A stretch of DNA of 64,000 nucleotides, from assembly GCF_002261215.1 (NCBI RefSeq), contig NZ_NEVS01000004.1, positions 4,712,001-4,776,000 on the forward strand. The letters run 5' to 3'. Origin of the DNA: Bordetella genomosp. 11 (GTDB taxonomy: Bacteria; Pseudomonadota; Gammaproteobacteria; Burkholderiales; Burkholderiaceae_B). Position numbers and translations under genes: made by a program. How positions within the stretch are numbered: position 1 is the first letter of the stretch; every line of letters begins with the position of its first letter. Under the pieces are notes generated by a model. The model did no database searches. It was not told where the DNA came from and was given only the letters and a program-made list of their open reading frames with translations. This document shows positions 20,897 to 38,495 of this stretch, in pieces.

Positions 20897-23497
20897 TCAT
20901 AAGGCCGGACCCGCCGTGCCCGTGCGGCGACGAGGCCAGAGTTTGGCGCCCTCGGTATAGGCGCCGTCCAATGACGTGCTGCCATCCAGGACCGCTTCCC
21001 CGACGTCAGCGCGAAACAGGTTCGCGTCGCGCAAATCCGCGCGCGTGAAATCGGCCCTGCCCAGCAGGCTCTGCATCAGATTCGCGCCGCGCAGCGTTGC
21101 GCCGGTGAAATCGGCGCGCACGAACAGGCTTTCGGCCGCGTCGATGCCGTCCAGGCACGCGCCGACGAAGACGCATTCGGACAGATCGCTGCCATGCAGC
21201 CTGGCACGCGCCAGGCTGGCGCCTTCCAGGTGCACGCCCCGCAGGCCGCACTGCCGTAGCTCGACGCCGTCCAGGCACGCGTGTCGAAGCACGGTGCCGG
21301 CGGAGAACGACGACATTTCCAACCGCGCGTCGCTGAAGTCCATCCCGGCGCCAAACCCGGTATGGACAAAGGCGCACCGTATCAGGCCGGCATGGGCAAA
21401 CGCCGTTTCCGCCAGCGTGCATTCCATGAAAGCGCAGCGGCGCAGCATGGCCTCGCGAAAGTCGCAAGCCTGGAAGACCGCTTTCAGCGGCACGGCTTCC
21501 TCCAGCGTCGCGCCGCGAAAATCGCAATGCGCGAAGCGGCTTTCGCCCAGCCGCGTTTGGATCAACCGCGCCCCGGCGAATGAGCAGGACGAGAACTGCG
21601 CGCTTTCCACCGTCGCCTGGTCCAGGTCCACCGCCTCCAGGGATACACCGTCGAAACGCGCATCGGCGATGTTGGCCCGCTGCAACCGCGCGCGCGCCAG
21701 CGAACCGCCGGTCATCGACACGCGCGCCAGCACCGCTTGCGTGAAGTCGCAGTCGTCCAGGCATGCGCCATCCAGCTTCGCCCCTTCCAGCGATGCACCG
21801 CGAAAACAGGCGCCCCGCAGGTCCAGGCCCGACAGATCGGCGCCGACAAGGTGCATGCCGGTGAAGTCGCGAGTGCGTTGATGGATGGCCGATATCCGCC
21901 GCCGCGTGCGCCGCGCGCGAAGCGGCGGCATCGCTTCAGGCGCCGCGCCGAGATGCGCGGTTTGCAGATAGAGCCGATCGGCTTGCGCCGCGAAGGACGC
22001 CCGGCTGGCAGCTGCCTGGGGAAACCGCTCCCTGAACTCGCGCAGTTGCCGCTTCAGCGCCCCGGGATCGAAGCGCGCGGCCATGGGGCCACCCCCGTCC
22101 GGCCGCGCGATGGCGTCCACGTCCATACCGGCAGCCTCGCCGAAGCGCTGCAGGTCGGGATCGCGCAGCAACGTATCGCGCGCCTGCGCCAACAGCGCTT
22201 CACCTTTTTTGCGTTCCTGGCTGGCCTGCTCCAGCAGCATGGGCAGATCGTCGATCTTCATGCGCGGCGGCATCGTCATGGGCGGTGCGAGGAAGTCGTC
22301 CGGGTCCAGCCCTTCGTCCGCCAGCGTCTGCCGGGATGCCCGGCGCCGCCGCTCCGCGCCGGCGTACATATTGCGAACCAGCGGCCGCGCGGCGATATCG
22401 GGCAAAGGCGCATCAGGTGCATCCGCATAGAGCGCTGCCTCTGCCAGATCGCCATCGCGCAAGGCATGGATAGCGCCTTCGCGGGGATCGGTGCGGCGGC
22501 GCAGGACATCCTGGTAATGGTCCATGCCTCGGCTGGCGTCGGCCAGCTCGATGGCCGGCATGACGTGGGCGATATCGGCGGCGTCGCTCTCGGCGATCTG
22601 CAACGCGCCATGCCAGATCAGCAGCACCCGATCGCGATGCGGGAAGAACCATGCCGTGCTCAGTCGCATGGGAATTTCCCGCAATCGGGGAGCGTCCCCA
22701 TGGCCGCCGGCGAAGCAACGCACGCGCCACGTCGGCAAATGCCCGCGCAGCACGGGACGATCCGGATGCATATTCCAGATCTCGTACTCCGCGCCGGCCG
22801 GGACTTCGGCACGTCCTGCCCACCATTGATCCGGAGACGCCGCGTTGAAGTAATGCCAGTCCATGTCGGCGGCGAAGCCGGGGAATTCCCGCTGCAGCCA
22901 ATCCTGGCCGTATCGCGAGCCCATGCGCGCGAAGCGTGCCGGGTTGTCGGGCGCGATGGCGTCGAAACTGGCCGGAGGCACGTCTTGCCCCGGCCGCGAT
23001 ACGCGCCCGCGCGGATGTTCCACATTGGGCAACGGCACCGCTTGCGTGCCGTCGATACGCCGCGCGCGCATGCCCGACCCCAGCGGATTGCCCGCATGCC
23101 CGGGACCGCCATAGGTGTGTGCCCAGTCCACGCGCATCGCATCGAAGGCCTCGGGTGCGGTGGCGCGACCATCCAGCCAGTAACGGTCGCCGAACACGAG
23201 CAAAGACTTGTCCAGCCCGCCCACGCGGGCCCGCACGGCGCATGCGGTCTTGTCCGGTTGGTGCCGCGTATAGGCCAGCCCGCTGATCAGGAACTCCGGA
23301 TCGGCCTTGGGCATGCCCAGATCCAGCAGTCCGCCGGCCTCCTCCGACGCCACTCGCCACAACTCCTGCTCCGGCATCAGCGCGGGCCGCTCGTCCAGGG
23401 TCGCCAGCGCCATGACGGCCGTGCCCAGCACGTCGGTGCCATGCCGGCGGTAAGGACGCGTCAGCACGCTAAGGCGGGATGGCTTTACGACGCGCAT
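20897..23497 (-). CDS. DUF2169 / pentapeptide-repeat protein (T6SS adaptor)
   Basis: An 866-residue two-part protein. Residues about 1-330 match DUF2169, known from T6SS loci as an adaptor or chaperone linked to PAAR/DUF4150 and VgrG (RVDWAHTYGGPGHAGNPLGSG is typical). Residues about 540-850 are pentapeptide repeats (ADLSGLDLRGACFRGASLEGAKL and on), which fold as a right-handed beta helix. A linker of charged helices joins them. It lies between vgrG with its partner and the DUF4150 gene, the order seen in T6SS cargo-loading cassettes. Cargo itself is not obvious. Confidence 0.83.
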   Translation of the reverse strand: MRVVKPSRLSVLTRPYRRHGTDVLGTAVMALATLDERPALMPEQELWRVASEEAGGLLDLGMPKADPEFLISGLAYTRHQPDKTACAVRARVGGLDKSLLVFGDRYWLDGRATAPEAFDAMRVDWAHTYGGPGHAGNPLGSGMRARRIDGTQAVPLPNVEHPRGRVSRPGQDVPPASFDAIAPDNPARFARMGSRYGQDWLQREFPGFAADMDWHYFNAASPDQWWAGRAEVPAGAEYEIWNMHPDRPVLRGHLPTWRVRCFAGGHGDAPRLREIPMRLSTAWFFPHRDRVLLIWHGALQIAESDAADIAHVMPAIELADASRGMDHYQDVLRRRTDPREGAIHALRDGDLAEAALYADAPDAPLPDIAARPLVRNMYAGAERRRRASRQTLADEGLDPDDFLAPPMTMPPRMKIDDLPMLLEQASQERKKGEALLAQARDTLLRDPDLQRFGEAAGMDVDAIARPDGGGPMAARFDPGALKRQLREFRERFPQAAASRASFAAQADRLYLQTAHLGAAPEAMPPLRARRTRRRISAIHQRTRDFTGMHLVGADLSGLDLRGACFRGASLEGAKLDGACLDDCDFTQAVLARVSMTGGSLARARLQRANIADARFDGVSLEAVDLDQATVESAQFSSCSFAGARLIQTRLGESRFAHCDFRGATLEEAVPLKAVFQACDFREAMLRRCAFMECTLAETAFAHAGLIRCAFVHTGFGAGMDFSDARLEMSSFSAGTVLRHACLDGVELRQCGLRGVHLEGASLARARLHGSDLSECVFVGACLDGIDAAESLFVRADFTGATLRGANLMQSLLGRADFTRADLRDANLFRADVGEAVLDGSTSLDGAYTEGAKLWPRRRTGTAGPAL

Positions 23498-23537
23498 GCG
23501 TATGCCCCGGTCATCGCGCGCGGCAGCATCGCGACGC

Positions 23538-23933
23538 TCATTCCGTGCGCTGGTCCACGATCACGCGGCGGGTCCTCACATCGACACGCACGGGAATGTC
23601 GCGCCCCTCCGCGAAATCGCCGAAACGCGCCGGCGAAACCGGCACCTGCACTTCGGTCTCGAAAGAACCGTGCGGGGCGTGGTCCACCGCAAGCCTGAGC
23701 CTCCAAACGAAAAACCTGTCGGCGCCCAGCCGTGTGCCGGTATCCACCGTCCGCAGAATGCGCGCGGTGGCCGGATGACCGGTGCACCTTAGCGCTTCGC
23801 CCTCATGCAGCCGCGCGCGCTCGCGATCCTGCCGTCGCTTGACCATGTACAGCGCCATGCCGCCTTCCGCGACGATGATCACACACACCAGCGATGCCCA
23901 GCCCAGCCAATCCGGCAATCCCGATACTTCCAT
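23538..23933 (-). CDS. Small membrane protein of the vgrG cassette
   Basis: A 131-residue protein with one N-terminal membrane helix (GWASLVCVIIVAEGGMALYMV) and a soluble, beta-rich remainder (ATARILRTVDTGTRLG; VPVSPARFGDFAEGRDIPVRVDVRTRRVIV) recalling DUF3592-type or OB-like domains. The ATG at 23933 has GGGAGATC before it. It sits 37 bases after vgrG and 40 before the DUF2169 gene in one operon. It might help assembly or act as an immunity protein; I cannot decide. Confidence 0.6.
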   Translation of the reverse strand: MEVSGLPDWLGWASLVCVIIVAEGGMALYMVKRRQDRERARLHEGEALRCTGHPATARILRTVDTGTRLGADRFFVWRLRLAVDHAPHGSFETEVQVPVSPARFGDFAEGRDIPVRVDVRTRRVIVDQRTE

Positions 23934-23970
23934 GATCTCCCGCTTTCCGCGCATGCCTGCCGGCGCGCGG

Positions 23971-26340
23971 TCAAATGATGGTGAACAGACCCGTCAGCAG
24001 ATTCTTTGCCGCCGTCGTTTCCGTCGCCAGACCGTTGTTCTTGTATTCGGTCGCGCCTATCTTGCTCGACATGCCGAAGATGTCGGTCTTGATGGCGCTG
24101 ACGTCGGCCTTGGATACCGCTACGCCGACATTCGAACGCCATACGGTCGCGTTGCCGAGCCCGAACGTGGCCTGTGCGATGGTCAGGTTCAATCCGAAGG
24201 GCGTGGCCTTGAGCCAGCTCTTGGTCGACAGATCCTTGACCTGCTTGCCGTTCAGCACCACATCGGTGTCGCTGGTCAGCGTGATCTTTTGCGGCGCCGT
24301 CATATCGATGCCCGCGCCGGTCGATGTGACGGTAATCTGTTGCGCCGCCCTTGCGTCCATCCCGGCAGCCTGCGATTCGACATGCATCTGCTCCTTCGCC
24401 AGCAATCCCATGCCGGCGGCGAAGGACTGCACGGACACCTGGCCCTGCGCCTGCGCCGTCAGCGTCCCCGCCTGCACATCGTGCAGCGCATCGCCCGAAG
24501 TCACGTGGACTTCCTGTCCGGTGTTCAGCGTCTCCTTGAACAAACCGGTCACGGTGCGCGTCTCGCCATCGGCCGCCACCGTCGTGGTCAATCCGTGGTC
24601 GAACTGCTCCGTGGTCATGCCGCCGGCAACGTGCAGCGTGCGCGCACCATTGACGGTGTAGGCCTCGTTATCCGTCACAGTGACCGAACGGGCCTGGCCG
24701 ACGGTCAAGGCATCGGTGCCCTGGACATGGATGGAGCGTGCGCCCATGATCGTGGTCGCGTCGTTGCCGCCAATGAAGGTGGTGCGCGAGCCGTCGACAT
24801 TGCGGTGCTCGTCCGCCTCGACCTCCGTGCGCATGTTGCGTTCCGCATGCAACCATATCTCTTCCTGTCCGGGTTTGTCCTCGAACATGAATGCATTGGC
24901 TGTGCGGGGTGTTCCGTCCTGCGAGCGCGACAGGAACCCGCTCTGCGTTGCATTGGCAGGCAGATCCCACGGCGGCATATTCGAGCCGTTGTAAACGCGG
25001 CCTATGACGATGGGCCGATCGGGATGGCCACCGATGAAGTCGACAACCACTTCGTCCCCACGCCGCGGCAGCTGGATGCCGCCGAAGCCGCCGCTGGCCC
25101 AGGGGCTGGATACGCGCACCCAGCATGAGCTGTTTTCATTGCGCTGTCCGACACGGTCCCAATGAAACTGGACCTTGATGCGGCCGTACTCGTCGGTCCA
25201 GATCTGCTGGCCATCCTTGCCGACCACGGTGGCGGTTTGCGGGCCATGCGTATAGGCCTGCGGCGTCACTCGCGGCGGTCGGAACTGGATCTCGGCCGGC
25301 AGCACGGTGAAGCCCACGTCGAACACCATCGGATCGGGCGTTCCGCTCGCGTAGCCGCCTTCTCGGATGTGATAGTGCGCGGCGATGATCAGGTACTCGC
25401 GATTCTCCGCCCCACGCGGATGGTTGACGAGGCTGAAGCGATAGCCCGGCGCGAACCCCAGGGCGTTGCAGGCGCCAGAGACCAGTTCGCGGCGGCACTG
25501 CAGGCCTTCGAGGCGCACACGCGTGTAATGCTCGCCCTGTTCCGGGTCGGTATAGCCGCCCAGCCATTCGTAGATTTCGAGCTTGCCGTCGTCATATGGC
25601 GCCGGGTTCGCGCGGCGCGCGTCCATGCTGGTGCCCGGATGCCTGAAGTCGAAATCGGTGGTGGCGAAGCCGCTGGGCGTAATCTGCTCGGCCGGTTCCC
25701 ATGCATTGACGTATTCCTCGCGCGGGACCGCGACGCGGTCCGGGCCGTAGTACGGCAAGGTATCGCAGCCGGGGCAGGCATCGTGCTGCGTAATGTCGTC
25801 GGTCAGCACGAGCGTGTGCTTATCCTGTTCGTGCCTGAACCAGTAGTAGATGCCCTCGTGCTCCATCAGGCGGCTGATGAAGTCGAAATCGGTCTCCTGG
25901 TACTGCACGCTGTATTCCCATTTGCGATAGGTGCCGGACAGCCGCCATTCGACCGGGAAGGCGTAATCGGCCAGTACTTCCCTGATGATGTCGGGCGCGC
26001 TCTTGTTCTGGAAGATCTTGTTGTCCGAGCTTTGCGTCAGGTACCACAGCCAGGGCCTGACCGTGGCGCGATAAATGTACATGCGGGACATGGCGTTCTC
26101 GCGGCCGACCAGCGTGCAACGCGTGATGTGTCCGCTCAGGTACCGCGGCACGCCCACGCCGCCGGCGATCCGCAGCGACAATGGGCGGCCGAGCAATTGC
26201 CGAAGATCCAGCGCGTACGATTCCGCAAGCAGTTCGACCTCGAATTCGAACAGCATCGATATGCCCTCCGACCCGTTCATTGCACGGAACAGCAGGGTGT
26301 CGGGCGGCAAAGGCGTGTGCGCCGAGACGATACGGTCCAT
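23971..26340 (-). CDS. vgrG: T6SS spike protein VgrG
   Basis: VgrG forms the trimeric puncturing spike of the T6SS. The 789 residues have the N-terminal gp27-like region (RQLLGRPLSLRIAGG; GIYYWFRHEQDKHTLVLTDD), the gp5 OB fold (GRIKVQFHWDRVGQRNENSSCWVRVSSPWAS) and GDEVVVDFIGGHPDRPIVIGRVYNG, then a repetitive DUF2345-like beta helix to about residue 700. The last 80 or so residues (from about STKSWLKATPFGLNL to LLTGLFTII) are a helical tail of unknown role. The ATG at 26340 has GGGAGTACGA upstream; the frame is open further up without VgrG similarity. Confidence 0.95.
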   Translation of the reverse strand: MDRIVSAHTPLPPDTLLFRAMNGSEGISMLFEFEVELLAESYALDLRQLLGRPLSLRIAGGVGVPRYLSGHITRCTLVGRENAMSRMYIYRATVRPWLWYLTQSSDNKIFQNKSAPDIIREVLADYAFPVEWRLSGTYRKWEYSVQYQETDFDFISRLMEHEGIYYWFRHEQDKHTLVLTDDITQHDACPGCDTLPYYGPDRVAVPREEYVNAWEPAEQITPSGFATTDFDFRHPGTSMDARRANPAPYDDGKLEIYEWLGGYTDPEQGEHYTRVRLEGLQCRRELVSGACNALGFAPGYRFSLVNHPRGAENREYLIIAAHYHIREGGYASGTPDPMVFDVGFTVLPAEIQFRPPRVTPQAYTHGPQTATVVGKDGQQIWTDEYGRIKVQFHWDRVGQRNENSSCWVRVSSPWASGGFGGIQLPRRGDEVVVDFIGGHPDRPIVIGRVYNGSNMPPWDLPANATQSGFLSRSQDGTPRTANAFMFEDKPGQEEIWLHAERNMRTEVEADEHRNVDGSRTTFIGGNDATTIMGARSIHVQGTDALTVGQARSVTVTDNEAYTVNGARTLHVAGGMTTEQFDHGLTTTVAADGETRTVTGLFKETLNTGQEVHVTSGDALHDVQAGTLTAQAQGQVSVQSFAAGMGLLAKEQMHVESQAAGMDARAAQQITVTSTGAGIDMTAPQKITLTSDTDVVLNGKQVKDLSTKSWLKATPFGLNLTIAQATFGLGNATVWRSNVGVAVSKADVSAIKTDIFGMSSKIGATEYKNNGLATETTAAKNLLTGLFTII

Positions 26341-26678
26341 TCGTACTCCCAAGTGGCCGGCGCGGCGCCGGCAGGACTCAATGTCCCCGTAAAGTGCGGT
26401 CGCACGGCCGGGAGAGAAGATGCTAGAGGCGGCGAATGTCCGCGATGTTTCACTAACATTCGTTATCATCTTTTACCGATGTGCCGCTTACACCCCGCTG
26501 CGGCGTTCGGTAGAGTGGCGGCGAGCCGTTCGCGGCCGGACTGCTGGCCGCGTCAATCAAGGCGGAGACTCATCCCCCGGAGGGCTTGTTCTTTCTCCAG
26601 TAGGCAAGACACAATATGTCGCGCTTTAAACATCCCGCTCGGCCCCTGCCAGGGCCCAACCCGAACCAGGCTGTCCAC
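26341..26678. other. vgrG / lipoprotein divergent region
   Basis: About 340 bases with the promoters of both divergent genes. It contains an inverted repeat CGAATGT...ACATTCG (26433-26462, 16-base spacer) placed where it could bind a regulator. No consensus -35/-10 pair was certain. Confidence 0.4.
26433..26462. promoter_or_regulatory. Possible operator upstream of vgrG
   Basis: A 7-bp inverted repeat with a 16-base spacer, about 95 bases before the vgrG start and 215 before the lipoprotein start. It sits in a locally AT-richer stretch. This is position-based speculation. Confidence 0.25.
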
Positions 26679-27077
26679 ATGTACACCACCGCTCGTTTTG
26701 CCGTGCTGGGCCTGGCGGCAGCGCTCGCCGCATGTTCCGCCCCCACGACCGCCCCTTCCCCGCCCGCGGCGCCCAGCCAGGCTGCGGTAGACGCACTGGC
26801 CCGGGTACGCCAGAGCTATCAGTCGGGCGCCTACGGCGACGTCATCCGCACCGTGGCGACGTCCGACGCGTTGGCGACGGCCCCCACCGACATGCGCGTG
26901 GAATCCCTGAAGCTGCAAGCCTTCAGCTACTGCGTGACAGGCTATCGCGTGCTATGCGAGGATGATTTCACGCGGATCCTGAATCTCGATCCCGGTTTCG
27001 AACTCAGTGCCGCCGAGATCGGCCACCCGCTGTGGGGCCCGGCTTTTCGTCGCGCGAAAGCCGCGCGAGGCGGCTGA
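26679..27077 (+). CDS. Lipoprotein of the T6SS-associated (TssQ-like) type
   Basis: A 132-residue lipoprotein: MYTTARFAVLGLAAALAAC is a clear signal peptide with lipobox LAAC. The mature part has a Pro/Ala linker and then a helical TPR-like body (VDALARVRQSYQSGAYGDVIRTV; LKLQAFSYCVTGYRVLCEDDFTRILNLDPGFEL) similar to lipoproteins annotated as TssQ-type in T6SS clusters. The ATG at 26679 gives the natural signal peptide; an ATG at 26616 is possible. It is divergent from vgrG. Confidence 0.7.
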   Translation: MYTTARFAVLGLAAALAACSAPTTAPSPPAAPSQAAVDALARVRQSYQSGAYGDVIRTVATSDALATAPTDMRVESLKLQAFSYCVTGYRVLCEDDFTRILNLDPGFELSAAEIGHPLWGPAFRRAKAARGG

Positions 27078-27092
27078 CACAAGGAACATGTA

Positions 27093-27554
27093 GTGGCTTT
27101 GCACCGGTATGAAGACCCGGCCTTTTTCCAGCTGCTGGCCGACAGCTACGAGCGACTGCTGGGGCAACCCCTCCTGCCCCGCCCCATGACGGCGCGAGAC
27201 GGCGCGCGATGGTTGTACGAGGACGCGCCTTTCGCCGTCCTGGCGCATAACACCGATGCCGATCCATGTTTTATCTACGGCAACCGGGCGGCGCAGCGTC
27301 GCTTCGAATACAGCTGGGACGAGATCCTGGAACTCCCGTCGCGCCTGTCGGCCGAGGCGCCCAATCGGGAAGAACGCGCGCGTTTCCTCGAACGCGTGCG
27401 TCGCGCGGGCTTCGAAACCGGCTATCGCGGCGTGCGCATCACGAAGTCCGGCAGGCGGTTCATGATCGAGCAGGCCACGCTATGGGAATTGCGCGACGAC
27501 CGCGGGGCCGTTCACGGCCAGGCTGTCGTCATACCCCGTACCACCGACCTGTGA
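27093..27554 (+). CDS. MEKHLA-domain protein (PAS-related)
   Basis: A 153-residue protein of the MEKHLA family, a PAS-like sensor domain. The sequences LLADSYERLLGQPL, YEDAPFAVLAHNTDADPCFIYGNRAAQRRFEYSWDEI, LPSRLSAEAPNREERARFL and GYRGVRITKSGRRFMIEQATLW are typical. It starts at GTG 27093 with AAGGA upstream, 15 bases after the lipoprotein gene, so they may be co-transcribed. Its ligand and role are unknown; members often occur as single-domain proteins. Confidence 0.8.
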   Translation: MALHRYEDPAFFQLLADSYERLLGQPLLPRPMTARDGARWLYEDAPFAVLAHNTDADPCFIYGNRAAQRRFEYSWDEILELPSRLSAEAPNREERARFLERVRRAGFETGYRGVRITKSGRRFMIEQATLWELRDDRGAVHGQAVVIPRTTDL

Positions 27555-27751
27555 ACCGATAGACGGACCCGATTCCCGGCGACCATCGCGACGATGCGCC
27601 CGCGGAATATTCCGACGCCACGGGTATGCGGCTGTCGACGCGATCGGGCACCGCGCCGACAGACTCGGACTACCGGGGCACATAGACTCGGCCTGTTCCC
27701 AGCAATTCCGCCGATCCTGGCGACGCGTATCGCCGGCTGGATGCGGGCGGC

Positions 27752-29404
27752 ATGGCGCCGCGGCGCATCCCGACGATGACAGACGTCCCCACTAAAAGTC
27801 GTGGCGCCGGTACCCCCGGGCCACGCCAGCCCGCCGCCATCGGTACGGTAGGCGACAAACGGTTCACTGCCCAGCCCGAACCCGGGCATCGCACTGCCGC
27901 CTTGACCGGGACGCAGGCGAAAAGCGTGCTGGGCGGCGTGCGGCGACTGCTGCGCGCCGCGATGCATCGTTCGCTCCCACGGGCGGGCAGCCCGCTGCGC
28001 CAGGCGCGCGTGAACCTGGATAGCGCCTACCAGTGCCTGCTCAAGACGCTGTTGGGCGGCGCCGAACCGCATGGGCCCCGCATGGCCTTCGCGCTGGCCG
28101 AGACGCTGGCCACCGAGGCGGCCTACGTCGCCGCCGGCGGCCGTGTGGCCACTGCCGATTCCGGCCACGCCGGCCCCGGCCGCTACACGGAACAGGCAAG
28201 CGTCCCGTACAGCCCGCCGCTGGCGGTCTATGCATTCACCGAGCTTCTGCTGCTGCGCGAGTATCTGCCGCGAGTGGCGATGGCGGGACCGGACAAGATA
28301 TCGCCCGGCCCCTGCAGCCGCCGGATCATCGATCGCTGCTGCGACGCCGTCGACCGGGAAATCGCCGCCCGCGAACAACCTTTCAACGTGGTCCTGCGCA
28401 CGCTGGCGCGCGAAGGTATCTCGCCGGAAGACGTGGACGGCCCCTTGCGCGATCTCGCGGCGGTGGTAAGCAGCCGCGAACGGCGTGGCGAGAGTCCTAT
28501 CCGGTTCCTCAGCGACCTGGCGGAAAGCCGGAACAACGACGAGCTGGAGAATGCCGCGGCCTCGCTGGCGTCGACGCCCCTGCGTACCGTATTCGATACG
28601 GCGTCCATCCCGGCCACGCACGGGCGGCTGACGATTTCGGCCTACGATGGCGGCGTCAGAACCTGCGCGCGTATCCTGAAGAATGCATTGGACCAGTGCA
28701 TGCGCTCGCGCCTGATCCTGCGCGCCCGGCTGTTGCTGAAACAGGGCAGCGCCGAGGCCGGCGCGGCCTCGCAGACCTTGCGAACGATCTGCGACATGCT
28801 CGCGCAAGGCGTTTCCACCATGAATGGCGATACTCCGCTGACCCGCACGCAGCGGGATGCCCTGGTCGCGGCCTTGCTTGCCAAGGCCCTGGTCGGCACG
28901 GACGGCCTGGACGTGCACCGGTACGTCGCCGGCATGTCGGACGCCACCCTGCGGATCTTCGAACGCCATCTACCCTTCCTGCCCGCCCCTCGGCGCAAGG
29001 CCGTACTGCAGATCATCGAGCAGGAGCGTCGCAGGCGCGGCGATGGCGAGGCGGGCACGCGCGTGGCGCACAAGCCGGCGGCGCAGCTGTTTTCGCGGAC
29101 GATGGGACGGGTCGGCATGCAGGCCACACCGATACTGGCGCGGCTTTTCGCGCGCGTGCAGCTGGACCTGCGCCGCCAGGCGGCCACCGGCGATCCCGAC
29201 GCCGGCCGCGATGCGCCGCCGTCGCCCGAGGCGCTGACACGCATGTCCTTCGACGTGACGGCGCGCACCAACGGCGACTACGAAGTCTCCGTCACGGCGA
29301 ATCTCGCGCCACACCGGGGCGACGACGCCGTATCGCTGATCTACAAGAGCCGCATCGCGCCCGATTTCCGGCCACTGCACGGTTCCTTCCGCCAGACGCG
29401 ATAA
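27752..29404 (+). CDS. Hypothetical protein next to T6SS genes
   Basis: I do not recognise this protein of 550 residues (542 if it starts at the ATG at 27776). The first 60 residues are low-complexity and basic/Pro-rich, without a signal peptide. The body is helical, rich in Arg, Ala and Leu, with no transmembrane segment (for example YAFTELLLLREYLPRVAM; HRYVAGMSDATLRIFERHLPF). The C-terminus (SFDVTARTNGDYEVSVTANL) looks beta-stranded. Codon use matches its neighbours. It follows the MEKHLA gene by about 200 bases and is convergent with rpoC. A secreted or regulatory role with the T6SS genes is only a guess from position. Confidence 0.65.
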   Translation: MAPRRIPTMTDVPTKSRGAGTPGPRQPAAIGTVGDKRFTAQPEPGHRTAALTGTQAKSVLGGVRRLLRAAMHRSLPRAGSPLRQARVNLDSAYQCLLKTLLGGAEPHGPRMAFALAETLATEAAYVAAGGRVATADSGHAGPGRYTEQASVPYSPPLAVYAFTELLLLREYLPRVAMAGPDKISPGPCSRRIIDRCCDAVDREIAAREQPFNVVLRTLAREGISPEDVDGPLRDLAAVVSSRERRGESPIRFLSDLAESRNNDELENAAASLASTPLRTVFDTASIPATHGRLTISAYDGGVRTCARILKNALDQCMRSRLILRARLLLKQGSAEAGAASQTLRTICDMLAQGVSTMNGDTPLTRTQRDALVAALLAKALVGTDGLDVHRYVAGMSDATLRIFERHLPFLPAPRRKAVLQIIEQERRRRGDGEAGTRVAHKPAAQLFSRTMGRVGMQATPILARLFARVQLDLRRQAATGDPDAGRDAPPSPEALTRMSFDVTARTNGDYEVSVTANLAPHRGDDAVSLIYKSRIAPDFRPLHGSFRQTR

Positions 29405-29441
29405 GCGCCGGTCCGGCGCGTACTCCCGACGCCAAAAAAAA

Positions 29442-29471
29442 CACCCCAGGAACCGGACGATTCCTGGGGTG
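29442..29471 (-). terminator. Rho-independent terminator after rpoC
   Basis: An 11-bp perfect stem (CACCCCAGGAA) with an 8-base loop is followed on the minus strand by a run of eight T. It lies about 30 bases after the rpoC stop and ends the rplJ-rpoC transcripts. Confidence 0.9.
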
Positions 29472-29503
29472 CTGTGCTACCGCGGCGATGCTGGGACGAG
29501 CCC

Positions 29504-37863
<8,360 letters not shown>

Positions 37864-37985
37864 GAGCACTCCGACTCGAGGTTACTTGGGCCGTCAACCA
37901 CGGCCCGGGGTGATACGACGCTGATACGACTCCAGGAAATCCCGCTGAACCCCACTGCCAACAAGGGTTTCCTGGAAACGCAAAA

Positions 37986-38018
37986 GCCCGGGGACGGCAA
38001 ATTGCGCTGTCCCCGGGC
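37986..38018 (-). terminator. rplL-rpoB attenuator
   Basis: A 10-bp GC-rich stem (GCCCGGGGAC with inner pairing in the loop) is followed on the minus strand by TTTTGCG. It lies between rplL and rpoB, where partial termination sets the ratio of ribosomal protein to polymerase in other bacteria. Confidence 0.65.
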
Positions 38019-38033
38019 AACTGGCAGAAGGTC

Positions 38034-38417
38034 TTACTTGACTTCGACCTTGGCGCCAGCTTCTTCCAGCTTCTTCTTGGCGGCTTCGGCATCAGCCTTG
38101 GCAACCGCTTCCTTCACGGGCTTCGGCGCGCCGTCGACCAGGTCCTTCGCTTCCTTCAGACCCAGGCCCGTCAGTTCGCGCACGGCCTTGATGACGCTAA
38201 CCTTGTTCGCGCCGGCTTCGGTCAGCACAACGGTGAACTCGGTTTGTTCTTCAGCGGCGGCGGCAGCGCCACCACCAGCGGCCGGGGCGGCCACGGCCAC
38301 GGCGGCGGCAGCAGCCGACACGCCAAACTTCTCTTCCATATCCTTGATCAGCTCGGACAGTTCGAGCACGGTCATGCCAGCGATGGCGTCAAGGATTTCA
38401 GCTTTGCTAAGTGCCAT
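38034..38417 (-). CDS. rplL: 50S ribosomal protein L7/L12
   Basis: The stalk protein that recruits translation factors. The 127 residues have the N-terminal dimerisation domain ([23 protein letters not shown]), an Ala/Gly hinge and the C-terminal factor-binding domain ([29 protein letters not shown]). Length is normal. It follows rplJ by 78 bases. Confidence 0.98.
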   Translation of the reverse strand: MALSKAEILDAIAGMTVLELSELIKDMEEKFGVSAAAAAVAVAAPAAGGGAAAAAEEQTEFTVVLTEAGANKVSVIKAVRELTGLGLKEAKDLVDGAPKPVKEAVAKADAEAAKKKLEEAGAKVEVK

Positions 38418-38495
38418 TTTTCAAGAACTCCAGATTTTGGTAATGCCAGGTTCGGTGTCGCTTCGTCGTACAACGATTTCCGGAAAGTCGCAGCC

